Origin: an uncultured Oscillospiraceae bacterium
GTDB lineage: Bacteria > Bacillota > Clostridia > Oscillospirales > Oscillospiraceae
Length of the DNA stretch: 54,774 nucleotides
NCBI GenBank assembly: GCA_900768135.1
Contig: CAAGBT010000066.1
Location: 1 to 54,774 of the forward strand
Direction of reading: 5' to 3'
Position 1 is the stretch's first letter. Each line of letters opens with the position of its first letter. A program made the translations under genes and the position numbers. Shown piece after piece: positions 8,238 through 16,362 of the stretch. The notes under the pieces were generated by a model, which was given only the letters and a program-made list of their open reading frames with translations, was not told where the DNA came from and ran no database searches.

Positions 8238-8630
8238 ATGGCACAGATCATTCCCGACATCATCAACATCGTCGTTGAGGCGATCTTCGCAATCCTCGGC
8301 CTGTTCTTCACCGGCGTGGCTATTCCGTGGCTAATCAAGACCGGCATCCCTTGGCTGAAAGACAAGCGCCTGTACGGCATTGTCACCGTGCTGGTCAAGG
8401 CGGCAGAGAAGCAGCGCGAGGCCGGTACGCTGACCATCCCGAAGTATGATTATGTGGAGCAGATGCTTGAAGCAAAGGGCATTAAGGTCACGGCGGAGGT
8501 AAAGGCCATGATCGAGGCGGCGGTCAAGGAGCTTGACATCGCGGTGGACAGCGCCATCGGTGCGCTGGACGGCATCTTTGTGGAAGAAAACCCCGGCAAG
8601 ACGGACGGGGAAAAGGAACTGAATAGCTGA
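8238..8630 (+). CDS. Phage holin, LLH family
   Basis: A 130-aa protein 13 bases after the endolysin, with AAGGAGG upstream. One N-terminal hydrophobic segment (residues ~9-33) is followed by KAAEKQREAGTLTIPKYDYVEQMLEAKGIKV, a pattern characteristic of LLH-family holins. It would permeabilise the membrane to release the endolysin. It is the last gene before a strong terminator, marking the end of the lysis cassette. Confidence 0.88.
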   Translation: MAQIIPDIINIVVEAIFAILGLFFTGVAIPWLIKTGIPWLKDKRLYGIVTVLVKAAEKQREAGTLTIPKYDYVEQMLEAKGIKVTAEVKAMIEAAVKELDIAVDSAIGALDGIFVEENPGKTDGEKELNS

Positions 8631-8636
8631 AAATTT

Positions 8637-8681
8637 CCCCCGGCTGCTATACTCATAGATATAGCGGTCGGGGGATTTTTT
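8637..8681 (+). terminator. Terminator of the prophage late operon
   Basis: A 15-bp stem (two G-T pairs) at 8637-8651 and 8660-8674 is followed by six T. It sits just past the holin stop codon. Confidence 0.93.
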
Positions 8682-8706
8682 GTGCGCATACAACGAAAAA
8701 ATTCTG

Positions 8707-8735
8707 TTGCGCAATGCGGATTTTGTGGGTATCAT
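8707..8735 (+). promoter_or_regulatory. Possible promoter of the IS30 transposase
   Basis: TTGCGC and TATCAT are separated by 17 bases, 79 bases before the transposase start. Confidence 0.4.
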
Positions 8736-8813
8736 AATAAGACAAAAAGCGACAGAGCGGAACGGGAACGCCGACACCGCCCTGTGCGGGTGAGCGAGAG
8801 AGGAGGCTTTACG

Positions 8814-9896
8814 GTGCAGACCGGAGGACGAACATTTAAGCATCTGACCAAGAACGACAGGCTGCGCATTGAGAAGTGGCAGCGCAGGGGCTTGAAGCCG
8901 CCGCAGATCGCGGAGAAGCTGCGCGTCCACGTTTCCACCATCTACCGGGAGTTGAAGCGCGGGGAGTATGAGCGGCTGGACGGGGAGACGTGGGAAATGG
9001 TAACGGCGTACAGCCCGGACATCGCGGAGGCGCGATACCAAAGCAATCTGCGGGAGAAAGGGCCGGACTTGAAGATCGGCAAGGATCACGAGCTGGCAAA
9101 CTACATCGAGGCAACAATCGTTGAAAAAGAGTGCAGTCCTGCCGCCGTTCTCGGCTACGCGATGATGGAGGGACGGACGTTCGAGACCTCTGTTTCCGTG
9201 ACGACGATCTACGGCTACATCAAAAAGGGCCTCTTTCTCCACATTACACAGGTGGATTTGCCGCGCCGGGGAAAGGTGAAGCAGAAATACAAAAAGGTCA
9301 AGACCAAGAAAGACCGGGCGCGAGCCTCTGCCGGTGAGAGCATCGAGCAGCGTCCGCCGGAGGTGGAGAGCCGCGAGGAGTTCGGGCATTGGGAGGGCGA
9401 CACCGTGTACAGCGGCAAGGGCAAGTGCAAGACCACCAGCGCCCTGCTGACCCTGAATGAGCGCAAGACGCGGAAAGACATCATTATAGCGATACCCAAC
9501 CGCAAGGCGGAAACCGTGGTCAAGGCACTGGACGCGCTGGAGCGGAAATGCGGTGCCAAGCGGTTCCGGGCGATCTTCAAAAGCATCACCTTTGACAACG
9601 GCTCGGAGTTTTCGGCGGCGGAGGCGCTGGAGCGGAGCGCCGTCAATAAGACCATCCCGCGCACCAAGGTATACTATTGCCATCCGTATTCTTCGTGGGA
9701 ACGGGGGAGCAACGAGAACGCCAACAGCATGATCAGGCGGCGGCATCCGAAAGGCACAGATTTCTCCAAGGTCAGCGCAGCGGAGATCGCGGCCACGGAG
9801 GAATGGATTAACAACTATCCCCGGAAGATACTGGGGTACAAGAGCAGCGAGGTCATGTTCCGGGAGTGCCTGCGAGAGATCGGACTGAGCGCATAA
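8814..9896 (+). mobile_element. IS30-family transposase
   Basis: A 360-aa DDE transposase. The N-terminal helix-turn-helix (RLRIEKWQRRGLKPPQIAEKLRVHVSTIYRELKRG) is typical of IS30. The catalytic triad is Asp196 (HWEGDTV), Asp261 (FDNGSEF) and Glu296 (SWERGSNEN), with the expected ~34-residue D-E spacing. GTG 8814 is chosen because AGGAGG stands 7 bases upstream, although the frame is open to 8682. It appears intact. I could not find convincing terminal inverted repeats, so the ends of the element are uncertain. It separates the prophage lysis module from chromosomal genes. Confidence 0.88.
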
Positions 9897-10104
9897 AGGA
9901 AAGAGACTGACACAGGGAATGTTCTGAGGGAGAGGGCGTGAGCAAAGCGGAACACAGGGAACAGAATAGAAAAATGCGCAGGCTGCCGACCATGAGACAT
10001 GACGGCGGCCATGTTGGCTTGTTAAAATTAGACAAAACAAGAAGTGAAAAATTGTGCGCATTTAATACTTGATTTTTTCAAACGGAAAAATCTGCGGCCG
10101 CCAC
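9897..10104. other. Non-coding stretch after the transposase
   Basis: No gene is seen here. It ends near a copy of the 10-mer TTGTGCGCAT (10052-10061) that also occurs before the transposase (8680-8689), so the right boundary of the element or of the prophage may lie inside it. Confidence 0.4.
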
Positions 10105-10133
10105 TTGCTATTGTGGTCAAAAAATCGTATAAT
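10105..10133 (+). promoter_or_regulatory. Sigma-A promoter of the topoisomerase gene
   Basis: TTGCTA (10105-10110) and a consensus TATAAT (10128-10133) are 17 bases apart, 59 bases before the start codon. Confidence 0.75.
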
Positions 10134-10192
10134 GTACTAGTTCTTGTGTTTTACAGCAGAAGGCAAAAATTTCGGCGAAATGGAGATATGCA

Positions 10193-12196
10193 ATGGCAGA
10201 AGCAAAAAAGGCGGGCTACGGCAACGACAGCATTTCCGCCCTCAAGGGCGCGGACCGCGTGCGCAAGCGCCCGGGCGTCATCTTCGGCTCCGACGGGCTG
10301 GAGGGCTGCGAACACGCCGTGTTCGAGATCCTGTCCAACTCCATCGACGAGGCGCGCGCCGGACACGGGCGGCTCATCACCGTCACGCGCTACCTTGACC
10401 ACAGCATCGAGGTCGAGGACATGGGCCGCGGCTGCCCCGTGGATTACAATCCCAAAGAAAAGCGCTTCAACTGGGAGCTGGTCTACTGTGAGCTTTACGC
10501 GGGCGGCAAGTATGACAACGGCGAAGGGGACAGCTACGAGTACTCTCTGGGGCTCAACGGTCTCGGCGCCTGCGCCACGCAGTATTCTTCGCGCTATATG
10601 GACGTGACCGTCTGGCGCGACGGAAACCGCTATTCTCTCCATTTTGAGCGCGGCGCGGCTGTGGGAAAGAAGGGGCAGGAGCTCGCCGTTGCGCCGACCG
10701 ACCGCGGCAAGAAGACCGGCACGCGCACCCGCTGGCTGCCCGATCTTGACGTATTTACAGATATCGACATTCCCGTTGACTACTATATCGACACGCTGCG
10801 CCGCCAGGCAGTTGTCAATGCAGGCGTCACGTTCCGCCTGAAAAACGAGACGCTGCCCGGACATTTTGAATCGCAGGACTTTGTTTACGAGAACGGCATC
10901 ATCGATTACGTTGCCGAGATCGCGGGCGAGGACGCCCTGACAGCGCCCGTCTTCTGGGAGACGGAGCGCCGCGGCCGCGACCGCGACGACAAGCCCGAAT
11001 ACAAGGTCAAGCTCTCCTGCGCGTGCTGCTTTTCCAATAAGGTCCAGCGTATTGAGCATTATCACAACTCCTCGTGGCTCGAGCATGGCGGCAGCCCGGA
11101 AAAGGCGGCGAAAACCGCCTTTGTCTACGCCATCGACAAGTATTTGAAGGACAATAACAAATACCAGAAGGGCGAGGCGCGCATCGCCTGGCAGGACGTG
11201 GAGGATTGTCTCATTCTCATCTCGAACAACTTCTCCACGCAGACGAGCTACGAGAATCAGACGAAGAAGGCCATCACGAACAGATTCGTGCAGGAGGCGA
11301 TGACGGACTTTCTGAAGGCCCGCCTTGAAACCTACTTTATCGAAAACCGTGCGGATGCGCTGAAGATCGCCGAGCAGGTACTCATCAACAAGCGCAGCCG
11401 CGAGAGTGCGGAAAAGCAGCGCTTGAACATCAAGAAGAAGCTCTCCGGCAGCATCGACATCTCCAACCGCGTGGAAAAGTTTGTAGACTGCCGCACGCGC
11501 GACGTTTCGCGCCGCGAGATCTACATCGTGGAGGGCGACAGCGCGCTGGGCAGCGTCAAGCTCTCGCGCGACGGCGAGTTTCAGGGCATCATGCCCGTGC
11601 GCGGCAAAATTCTGAACTGCCTGAAGGCCGATTACCCGCGCATTTTCAAAAGCGAGATCATCACCGACCTTCTGAAGGTCCTCGGCTGCGGCGTTGAGGT
11701 GCCGGGCAAGTTCGTCAAGGATCTCAACGCCTTCGACCTCGGCAACCTGCGCTGGAACAAGGTCATCATCTGCACCGATGCCGATGTGGACGGCTTCCAG
11801 ATCCGTACGCTCATCCTCACCATGATCTACCGGCTCTGCCCCACGCTGATCCGCGAGGGCTATGTTTACATTGCCGAAACGCCGCTTTTCGAGATCACCT
11901 GCGGGGATAAAACATGGTTTGCCTACACGGATAAGGAAAAGAACGACATTGTAAAAACGCTTGAGGGCAAGCGCTATAAGGTGGACCGCTCGAAAGGTCT
12001 CGGCGAAAACGACCCCGAGATGATGTGGCTGACCACGATGAACCCGGAAACGCGCCGCCTCATCAAGGTCATGCCCGCCGATGCGGAAGCCACCGCCCGT
12101 TCGTTCGACCTGCTGCTGGGCGACAACCTGCAGGGCCGCAAAAACCACATTGCCGAAAACGGCTATAAATATCTGGAAATGATTGACGTATCGTAA
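10193..12196 (+). CDS. Type IIA DNA topoisomerase B subunit (GyrB/ParE-like)
   Basis: A 667-aa ATPase subunit of a gyrase/topoisomerase IV-type enzyme. The GHKL ATPase part shows FEILSNSIDEA, DMGRGCPVD and GLNGLGACATQYSS. The Toprim domain shows EGDSALGS with Glu447, PVRGKILN and DADVDG starting at Asp529. Several motifs differ from the housekeeping consensus (DMGRGC instead of DNGRGI, GLNGLGA instead of GLHGVGA). This suggests a divergent paralogue rather than the main gyrB. No A subunit follows; the next gene is unrelated and upstream is mobile DNA. Confidence 0.87.
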   Translation: MAEAKKAGYGNDSISALKGADRVRKRPGVIFGSDGLEGCEHAVFEILSNSIDEARAGHGRLITVTRYLDHSIEVEDMGRGCPVDYNPKEKRFNWELVYCELYAGGKYDNGEGDSYEYSLGLNGLGACATQYSSRYMDVTVWRDGNRYSLHFERGAAVGKKGQELAVAPTDRGKKTGTRTRWLPDLDVFTDIDIPVDYYIDTLRRQAVVNAGVTFRLKNETLPGHFESQDFVYENGIIDYVAEIAGEDALTAPVFWETERRGRDRDDKPEYKVKLSCACCFSNKVQRIEHYHNSSWLEHGGSPEKAAKTAFVYAIDKYLKDNNKYQKGEARIAWQDVEDCLILISNNFSTQTSYENQTKKAITNRFVQEAMTDFLKARLETYFIENRADALKIAEQVLINKRSRESAEKQRLNIKKKLSGSIDISNRVEKFVDCRTRDVSRREIYIVEGDSALGSVKLSRDGEFQGIMPVRGKILNCLKADYPRIFKSEIITDLLKVLGCGVEVPGKFVKDLNAFDLGNLRWNKVIICTDADVDGFQIRTLILTMIYRLCPTLIREGYVYIAETPLFEITCGDKTWFAYTDKEKNDIVKTLEGKRYKVDRSKGLGENDPEMMWLTTMNPETRRLIKVMPADAEATARSFDLLLGDNLQGRKNHIAENGYKYLEMIDVS

Positions 12197-12217
12197 CGCT
12201 GAAAGGGAGTATTATTT

Positions 12218-12499
12218 ATGAAAGGTATTTTACTTCACGTTTCCTATCGCGGCGAACAGGCCAGGGCCTTTGCAGACGAGATGCAGCAAAGCGGTCTGCG
12301 CGCCGCCGTCCTTGCCGAGGCGGGCTGTATGCAGTACGACTACTACCTCCCCCTCGCCGAAACGAACTGCGTCCTGCTCATCGAGCATTGGCGCGATCAG
12401 GCCGCACTTGACGCGCACAGCGCCGGCGAGCCGATGGCGCAGCTCAAAGCGCTTAAAGCGAAATACGGGCTGGAGACCGGCATTGAGCGTTTTGAATGA
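12218..12499 (+). CDS. Putative quinol monooxygenase (ABM domain)
   Basis: A 93-aa protein of the antibiotic-biosynthesis-monooxygenase/YgiN type, a small ferredoxin-like dimeric fold. Family features are the beta strand ILLHVSY, the central AGCMQYDYYLPLAETNCVLLIEHWRDQAALDAHSAGEPM and a C-terminal helix. It follows the topoisomerase gene by 21 bases behind AAAGGGAG and may be co-transcribed. The substrate is unknown; the family includes quinol oxidation and peroxide-linked roles. Confidence 0.8.
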   Translation: MKGILLHVSYRGEQARAFADEMQQSGLRAAVLAEAGCMQYDYYLPLAETNCVLLIEHWRDQAALDAHSAGEPMAQLKALKAKYGLETGIERFE

Positions 12500-12517
12500 C
12501 CCTTCCGCACCGGCCGG

Positions 12518-12555
12518 AACGGCGGGCGCCCCGCAACGGGACGCCCGCCGTTTTT
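12518..12555 (+). terminator. Terminator between convergent genes
   Basis: An 11-bp GC-rich stem (12518-12528 with 12542-12552) followed by T residues. It lies 19 bases after the monooxygenase stop and just before the 3' end of the convergent clpC. Confidence 0.85.
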
Positions 12556-12563
12556 GCTTCCTG

Positions 12564-15053
12564 TCATGTCGCTGCGGCGTTCTGCCCGCCGTCCGCGCCA
12601 AGCGCGGCCAGCGCGTTTTCCTTTCGCTTTGCAATGCGCAGCGTTCCCCCTTCCAGCGTCAGCGCCGCCGCGTCCCCGCAGGCGAGCGTTCCGTCCAGCA
12701 GCCGCTCCGCCATAACGTCCTCCACCTCCGCGCGGATGAGCCTGCGCAGCGGGCGCGCGCCGTAAAGCGGGTCGAACCCGCGCGCGGCCAGCGTCTCCAC
12801 CGCCGCATCGTCAAACGTAAGCGTCACTCCCAGCGCCGCGACCCGTTCCGCCGTCTGCGCAAGCATCCGCCGCGCGATCTGCGCGATATCCGCTGCGTTC
12901 AGCCGCCGGAAAACGATCGTTTCATCCACGCGGTTCAGAAATTCCGGGCGAAACGTCCGCTTCAGCTCCGCCGTTACCGCCCGCTTGACCGCTTCAAGCT
13001 GCGCCTGCTCATCCCGCGCGTTACCATCCGGAGCAAACCCGAGCCGCGTCCCGTCCGCCGCAATACTCTTTGCTCCAATATTCGAGGTCATTACCACCAG
13101 CGTGTTTTTGAAGTCCACGCGCCGCCCCTGCGCGTCCGTCACCATACCGTCCTCCAGGATCTGAAGCAGCAGGTTCCATACATCCTCGTGCGCTTTTTCG
13201 ATCTCGTCGAACAGCACCACGCTGTAGGGCTTGCGCCGCACCTTTTCGGTCAGTTGGCCGCCCTCATCGTAGCCGATATATCCCGGCGGCGGGCCGATCA
13301 GGCGCGAAACCGTATGCTTTTCCATATATTCGCTCATGTCGATGCGCACCATGGCCTCCTCGCTGCCGAACACCGCCTCTGCCATCGCGCGGCACAGCTC
13401 CGTTTTGCCCACGCCCGTTGGGCCGAGGAACAGGAACGAACCAATCGGACGTTTCGGATCCTTCACGCCCACTCTGCCGCGCCGCACCGCCTGCGCCACT
13501 GCGCGCACCGCTTCCTCCTGCCCTGTCACACGGCGGCGCAGCATCTGCTCCAGGGCGAGCATTCTCCGGCTCTCGCTCTCCGTCAGGCGCGTTACGGGGA
13601 TGCCCGTCCAGTCGGAAAGCACGGCCGCCACATCCTCCTCCGTTACGCACAAAGCCCCGCGCCGCTGCCGTTCCTGCTCCGCCTGCGCGTGGAAATCCTC
13701 TGCCGCCGCGCGCGCCCTTGCCGCCGCTTCGGGGTTTTCTCCGCGCGCCGCCCGCTCCGCATCGCGCTTCGCCTCCGCGATCCGCTCGGCGAGCCTGCGC
13801 AGCTCCTCCGGCGGCTCCGGCGCGGCCATGCGCACGCGCGCGGCCGCTTCATCGATCAGGTCGATCGCCTTGTCGGGAAGAAACCGGTCCGTGATATAGC
13901 GCCGGGAAAGCGTGGCCGCCGCCTCCAGCGCGCCGTCGCTGATGGCGAGATGATGATGCGCTTCATACTTGCCCCGCAGCCCGCGCAGGATCTCGAGCGT
14001 CTGCGCATACGTGGGTTCCTCGATCTGCACGGGCTGAAAGCGCCGCTCAAGCGCCGCGTCTTTTTCAATAAACCGGTGATATTCCGCCAGCGTTGTTGCG
14101 CCGATCACGCGGATCTCGCTGCGTCCCAGCGCTGGCTTGAGGATGTTGGCCGCATCGACCGCCCCCTCGGCGCTGCCCGCGCCCACGACTGTGTGCAGCT
14201 CGTCGATAAACAGGATCACATCTTCGCTGCGCCGCACCTCCTCCAGCAGCGCGCGGATGCGCTCTTCAAACTCGCCGCGATACTTTGTCCCCGCTACCAT
14301 GCCCGAAAGGTCGAGCGAAAGCACGCGCTTGTTCAGCAGCTCGTCCGGCACGTCCGCCTCCGCGATCCGCTCGGCGACGCCCTCGGCAACGGCAGTCTTT
14401 CCAACGCCCGGTTCGCCAATGAGTACAGGATTGTTTTTTGTACGGCGCGTCAGGATGCGCAGCGTGCGGCCAAGCTCCCGTTCGCGCCCGATCACGGGAT
14501 CGAGCCTGCCCTCGCGCGCCATTGCCGTCAGGTCGCGGGTAAATTCGCTCAGCAGCTTGCCGCCGCGCCCCTCTCCGCGCGCCGCGCGCGCCTCCGGCGC
14601 GGCGGCGCGGCGCGGCGTCTCGTTCATGCGGCGCACCGTCTCGCCGTAAAGCCTGCGCACATCCACGCCCGCGCCGGAGAGCAGCCGCACCGCAGTGTTC
14701 CCGCCATCGCGCAGCACGCCCAGCAGCAGGTGTCCCGCCTCGATCTGTCCGCTTCCAGTGCGCGCCGCTTCGCCTGCGGCAAATTCCACCGCGCTGCGCG
14801 CATGGGGCGAAAGCCCCTGCGCGGGCGCCAGCTCGGCGGCGCCGCGCCCCAGTTCGCCTGTTATCAGCGCGCAGAGCCTCTCCTCGTTCATGCCTGCATC
14901 CGCAAGCGCCCGGCCCGCCGCGCCGCTTTCCGTGCGCAGCATTGCCAGCAGCAAATGCTCGCAGCCTACAAAGCCGTGTCCCAGTTCTCCTGCCGCTTCC
15001 TGCGCCTGCCGCAGCACCTGCTCGGCGCCGGCGCTGAATTTCCGCTCGTTCAC
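12564..15053 (-). CDS. clpC: ClpC-type AAA+ chaperone/protease ATPase
   Basis: An 829-aa Hsp100 unfoldase that would feed substrates to ClpP. Order: Clp N-domain with two repeats (GHGFVGCEHLLLAML and a second unit with EAGHLLLGVLRDG); AAA1 with GEPGVGKT and VILFIDELHTVVGAG; a short middle coiled coil; AAA2 with LFLGPTGVGKTEL and SVVLFDEIEKAH; and a C-terminal D2-small domain. GTG at 15053 is chosen because AAGGAGGAGAGAGGC directly precedes it; 17 upstream residues in frame are probably not translated. It is monocistronic and divergent from the ferredoxin gene. McsA/McsB/CtsR are not next to it, unlike the usual Bacillus clpC operon. Confidence 0.9.
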   Translation of the reverse strand: MNERKFSAGAEQVLRQAQEAAGELGHGFVGCEHLLLAMLRTESGAAGRALADAGMNEERLCALITGELGRGAAELAPAQGLSPHARSAVEFAAGEAARTGSGQIEAGHLLLGVLRDGGNTAVRLLSGAGVDVRRLYGETVRRMNETPRRAAAPEARAARGEGRGGKLLSEFTRDLTAMAREGRLDPVIGRERELGRTLRILTRRTKNNPVLIGEPGVGKTAVAEGVAERIAEADVPDELLNKRVLSLDLSGMVAGTKYRGEFEERIRALLEEVRRSEDVILFIDELHTVVGAGSAEGAVDAANILKPALGRSEIRVIGATTLAEYHRFIEKDAALERRFQPVQIEEPTYAQTLEILRGLRGKYEAHHHLAISDGALEAAATLSRRYITDRFLPDKAIDLIDEAAARVRMAAPEPPEELRRLAERIAEAKRDAERAARGENPEAAARARAAAEDFHAQAEQERQRRGALCVTEEDVAAVLSDWTGIPVTRLTESESRRMLALEQMLRRRVTGQEEAVRAVAQAVRRGRVGVKDPKRPIGSFLFLGPTGVGKTELCRAMAEAVFGSEEAMVRIDMSEYMEKHTVSRLIGPPPGYIGYDEGGQLTEKVRRKPYSVVLFDEIEKAHEDVWNLLLQILEDGMVTDAQGRRVDFKNTLVVMTSNIGAKSIAADGTRLGFAPDGNARDEQAQLEAVKRAVTAELKRTFRPEFLNRVDETIVFRRLNAADIAQIARRMLAQTAERVAALGVTLTFDDAAVETLAARGFDPLYGARPLRRLIRAEVEDVMAERLLDGTLACGDAAALTLEGGTLRIAKRKENALAALGADGGQNAAAT

Positions 15054-15159
15054 GCCTCTCTCCTCCTTTACCGTTCGTCCCCTCATTTTTTCCTGCTTTT
15101 GCACAAAATAAACCGCCTCCGCCGCGCAGAAAATTCAAAAATTTCCTGCCGCTTCACTC

Positions 15160-15187
15160 TTGCTTTTTTGCGCCGTCATGCTATAAT
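15160..15187 (+). promoter_or_regulatory. Sigma-A promoter of the ferredoxin gene
   Basis: TTGCTT and TATAAT are separated by 16 bases, ending 30 bases before the ATG. Confidence 0.75.
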
Positions 15188-15217
15188 ATCTCCATCAACT
15201 CTTATGGAGGTACAACT

Positions 15218-15388
15218 ATGGCTTATCAGATCAGTTCTGCCTGCGTCAGCTGCGGTGCTTGCGCAGATGCCTGCCCCGTTGGTGCGATCTCTCAGGGCGA
15301 TACCCAGTATCAGATCGACGCGAACGCCTGCCTCGATTGCGGCAGCTGTGCGGATACCTGCCCCAACGGCGCCATCTCTCAGGGCTAA
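15218..15388 (+). CDS. 2[4Fe-4S] ferredoxin
   Basis: A 56-aa clostridial-type ferredoxin, a low-potential electron carrier. Both cluster motifs are present: CVSCGACADACPVG near the N-terminus and CLDCGSCADTCPNG near the C-terminus, with the typical internal duplication ending in GAISQG each time. It has its own promoter, a strong ribosome site (ATGGAGG, 7-8 bases upstream) and its own terminator, so it is expressed alone and probably strongly. Confidence 0.96.
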   Translation: MAYQISSACVSCGACADACPVGAISQGDTQYQIDANACLDCGSCADTCPNGAISQG

Positions 15389-15400
15389 GGCTACTTACAG

Positions 15401-15437
15401 AAAAATAAGGACGCGCTCCAGGCGCGTCCTTATTTTT
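15401..15437 (+). terminator. Ferredoxin terminator
   Basis: A perfect 16-bp inverted repeat (15401-15416 with 15422-15437), A-rich on one side and T-rich on the other, 12 bases past the ferredoxin stop. Confidence 0.93.
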
Positions 15438-15457
15438 ATCCTCTACAGGAGAACCGC

Positions 15458-16168
15458 ATGGAAAAGAAAGACTATTTGTGGCCGAACGGCCCCTGCTTTT
15501 ATTACGACACCGGGCTTTTCCCGCCGGGAACGGACAGCTTTGCCCTTGCCTATTTCGCCCATCCCGCGCGCGGCGGCCGCGTCTGCGATCTGGGCAGCGG
15601 CACAGGGCTGCTCGGCATCCTGCTGCTTGCGCGCGACGAAACGCTGACAATAGAAAACGTGGAGCTGTCCGCGCCCGCCGCAGCGCTCGCACGCCGCGCC
15701 TTTGCGGAAAACGGATGGGCGGAGCGCGCCGTCCTCCGCACGGGCGACCTGCGCGATGCAGCCGTACTGCCGCCTGCCGGCAGCATGGATTATGTTCTGT
15801 CCAACCCGCCGTACTTCCGCTGCGGCAGCGGCGCAAGCGCTGCGCTCCCCAGCCGGCAGGCCGCCCGCGAGGAAACGAACTGCACGCTTGCAGACGTATG
15901 CGCCGCCGCACAGCGCATTCTGCGCTGGGGCGGCCGCTTTGCGCTCGTCCACCGCGCCGAACGGCTCGCGGATGTTCTGTGCGCCATGCGCGCGCACGGC
16001 ATTGAGCCGAAGCGCCTGCGCTTCCTTGCCAAGGCGCCGGCAGCAGCGCCCACGCTGCTGCTTGCCGAGGGCAGGCGCGGCGGAAAAAGCGGGCTGGTCA
16101 TCGAGCCGCCGCTCATCGCCGGTTCGGCTGAATGGGAGCAGGTGTATTTCCGTACCGCTGCACAATAA
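15458..16168 (+). CDS. TrmN6-like tRNA1(Val) adenine-N6 methyltransferase
   Basis: A 236-aa SAM-dependent methyltransferase. The SAM-binding motif VCDLGSGTGLLGILLL lies at ~43-58 and the catalytic NPPYFR motif starts at Asn116, typical of adenine-N6 enzymes of the TrmN6/YfiC group, which modify A37 of tRNA-Val. The start has CAGGAG upstream. It sits between two terminators and is probably a single-gene unit. The tRNA substrate is assigned by family only; another N6-adenine target is possible. Confidence 0.8.
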   Translation: MEKKDYLWPNGPCFYYDTGLFPPGTDSFALAYFAHPARGGRVCDLGSGTGLLGILLLARDETLTIENVELSAPAAALARRAFAENGWAERAVLRTGDLRDAAVLPPAGSMDYVLSNPPYFRCGSGASAALPSRQAAREETNCTLADVCAAAQRILRWGGRFALVHRAERLADVLCAMRAHGIEPKRLRFLAKAPAAAPTLLLAEGRRGGKSGLVIEPPLIAGSAEWEQVYFRTAAQ

Positions 16169-16197
16169 AAAAGAGGGGACTCGCCCCCCCTCTTTTT
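16167..16197. terminator. Bidirectional-type terminator
   Basis: A-rich arm 16167-16178 pairs with T-rich arm 16187-16197 (stem includes GAGGGG/CCCCTC), overlapping the stop of the methyltransferase gene. The following 16198-16362 shows no gene. Confidence 0.85.
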
Positions 16198-16362
16198 AGT
16201 TGCCCTCGTCCGCCGCGGTCTGCCGGAACAACGCGCCCGTGCAGCCAGGCAGCGCAAGCGCGCAGGCGAGCAAAAAAGGCACGCCATCTATTCATGCTGT
16301 TCATGCTTCTTTCTTTTGCCGGCATCGTTCCTGTCCCGCGCCGTCATTGGCGCGCCGCTTCT

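Noticed and set aside
12270..15647. 1125-codon plus-strand open frame
   Set aside because: It runs antisense to clpC and the ferredoxin; it is Arg/Pro-rich shadow coding from high G+C.
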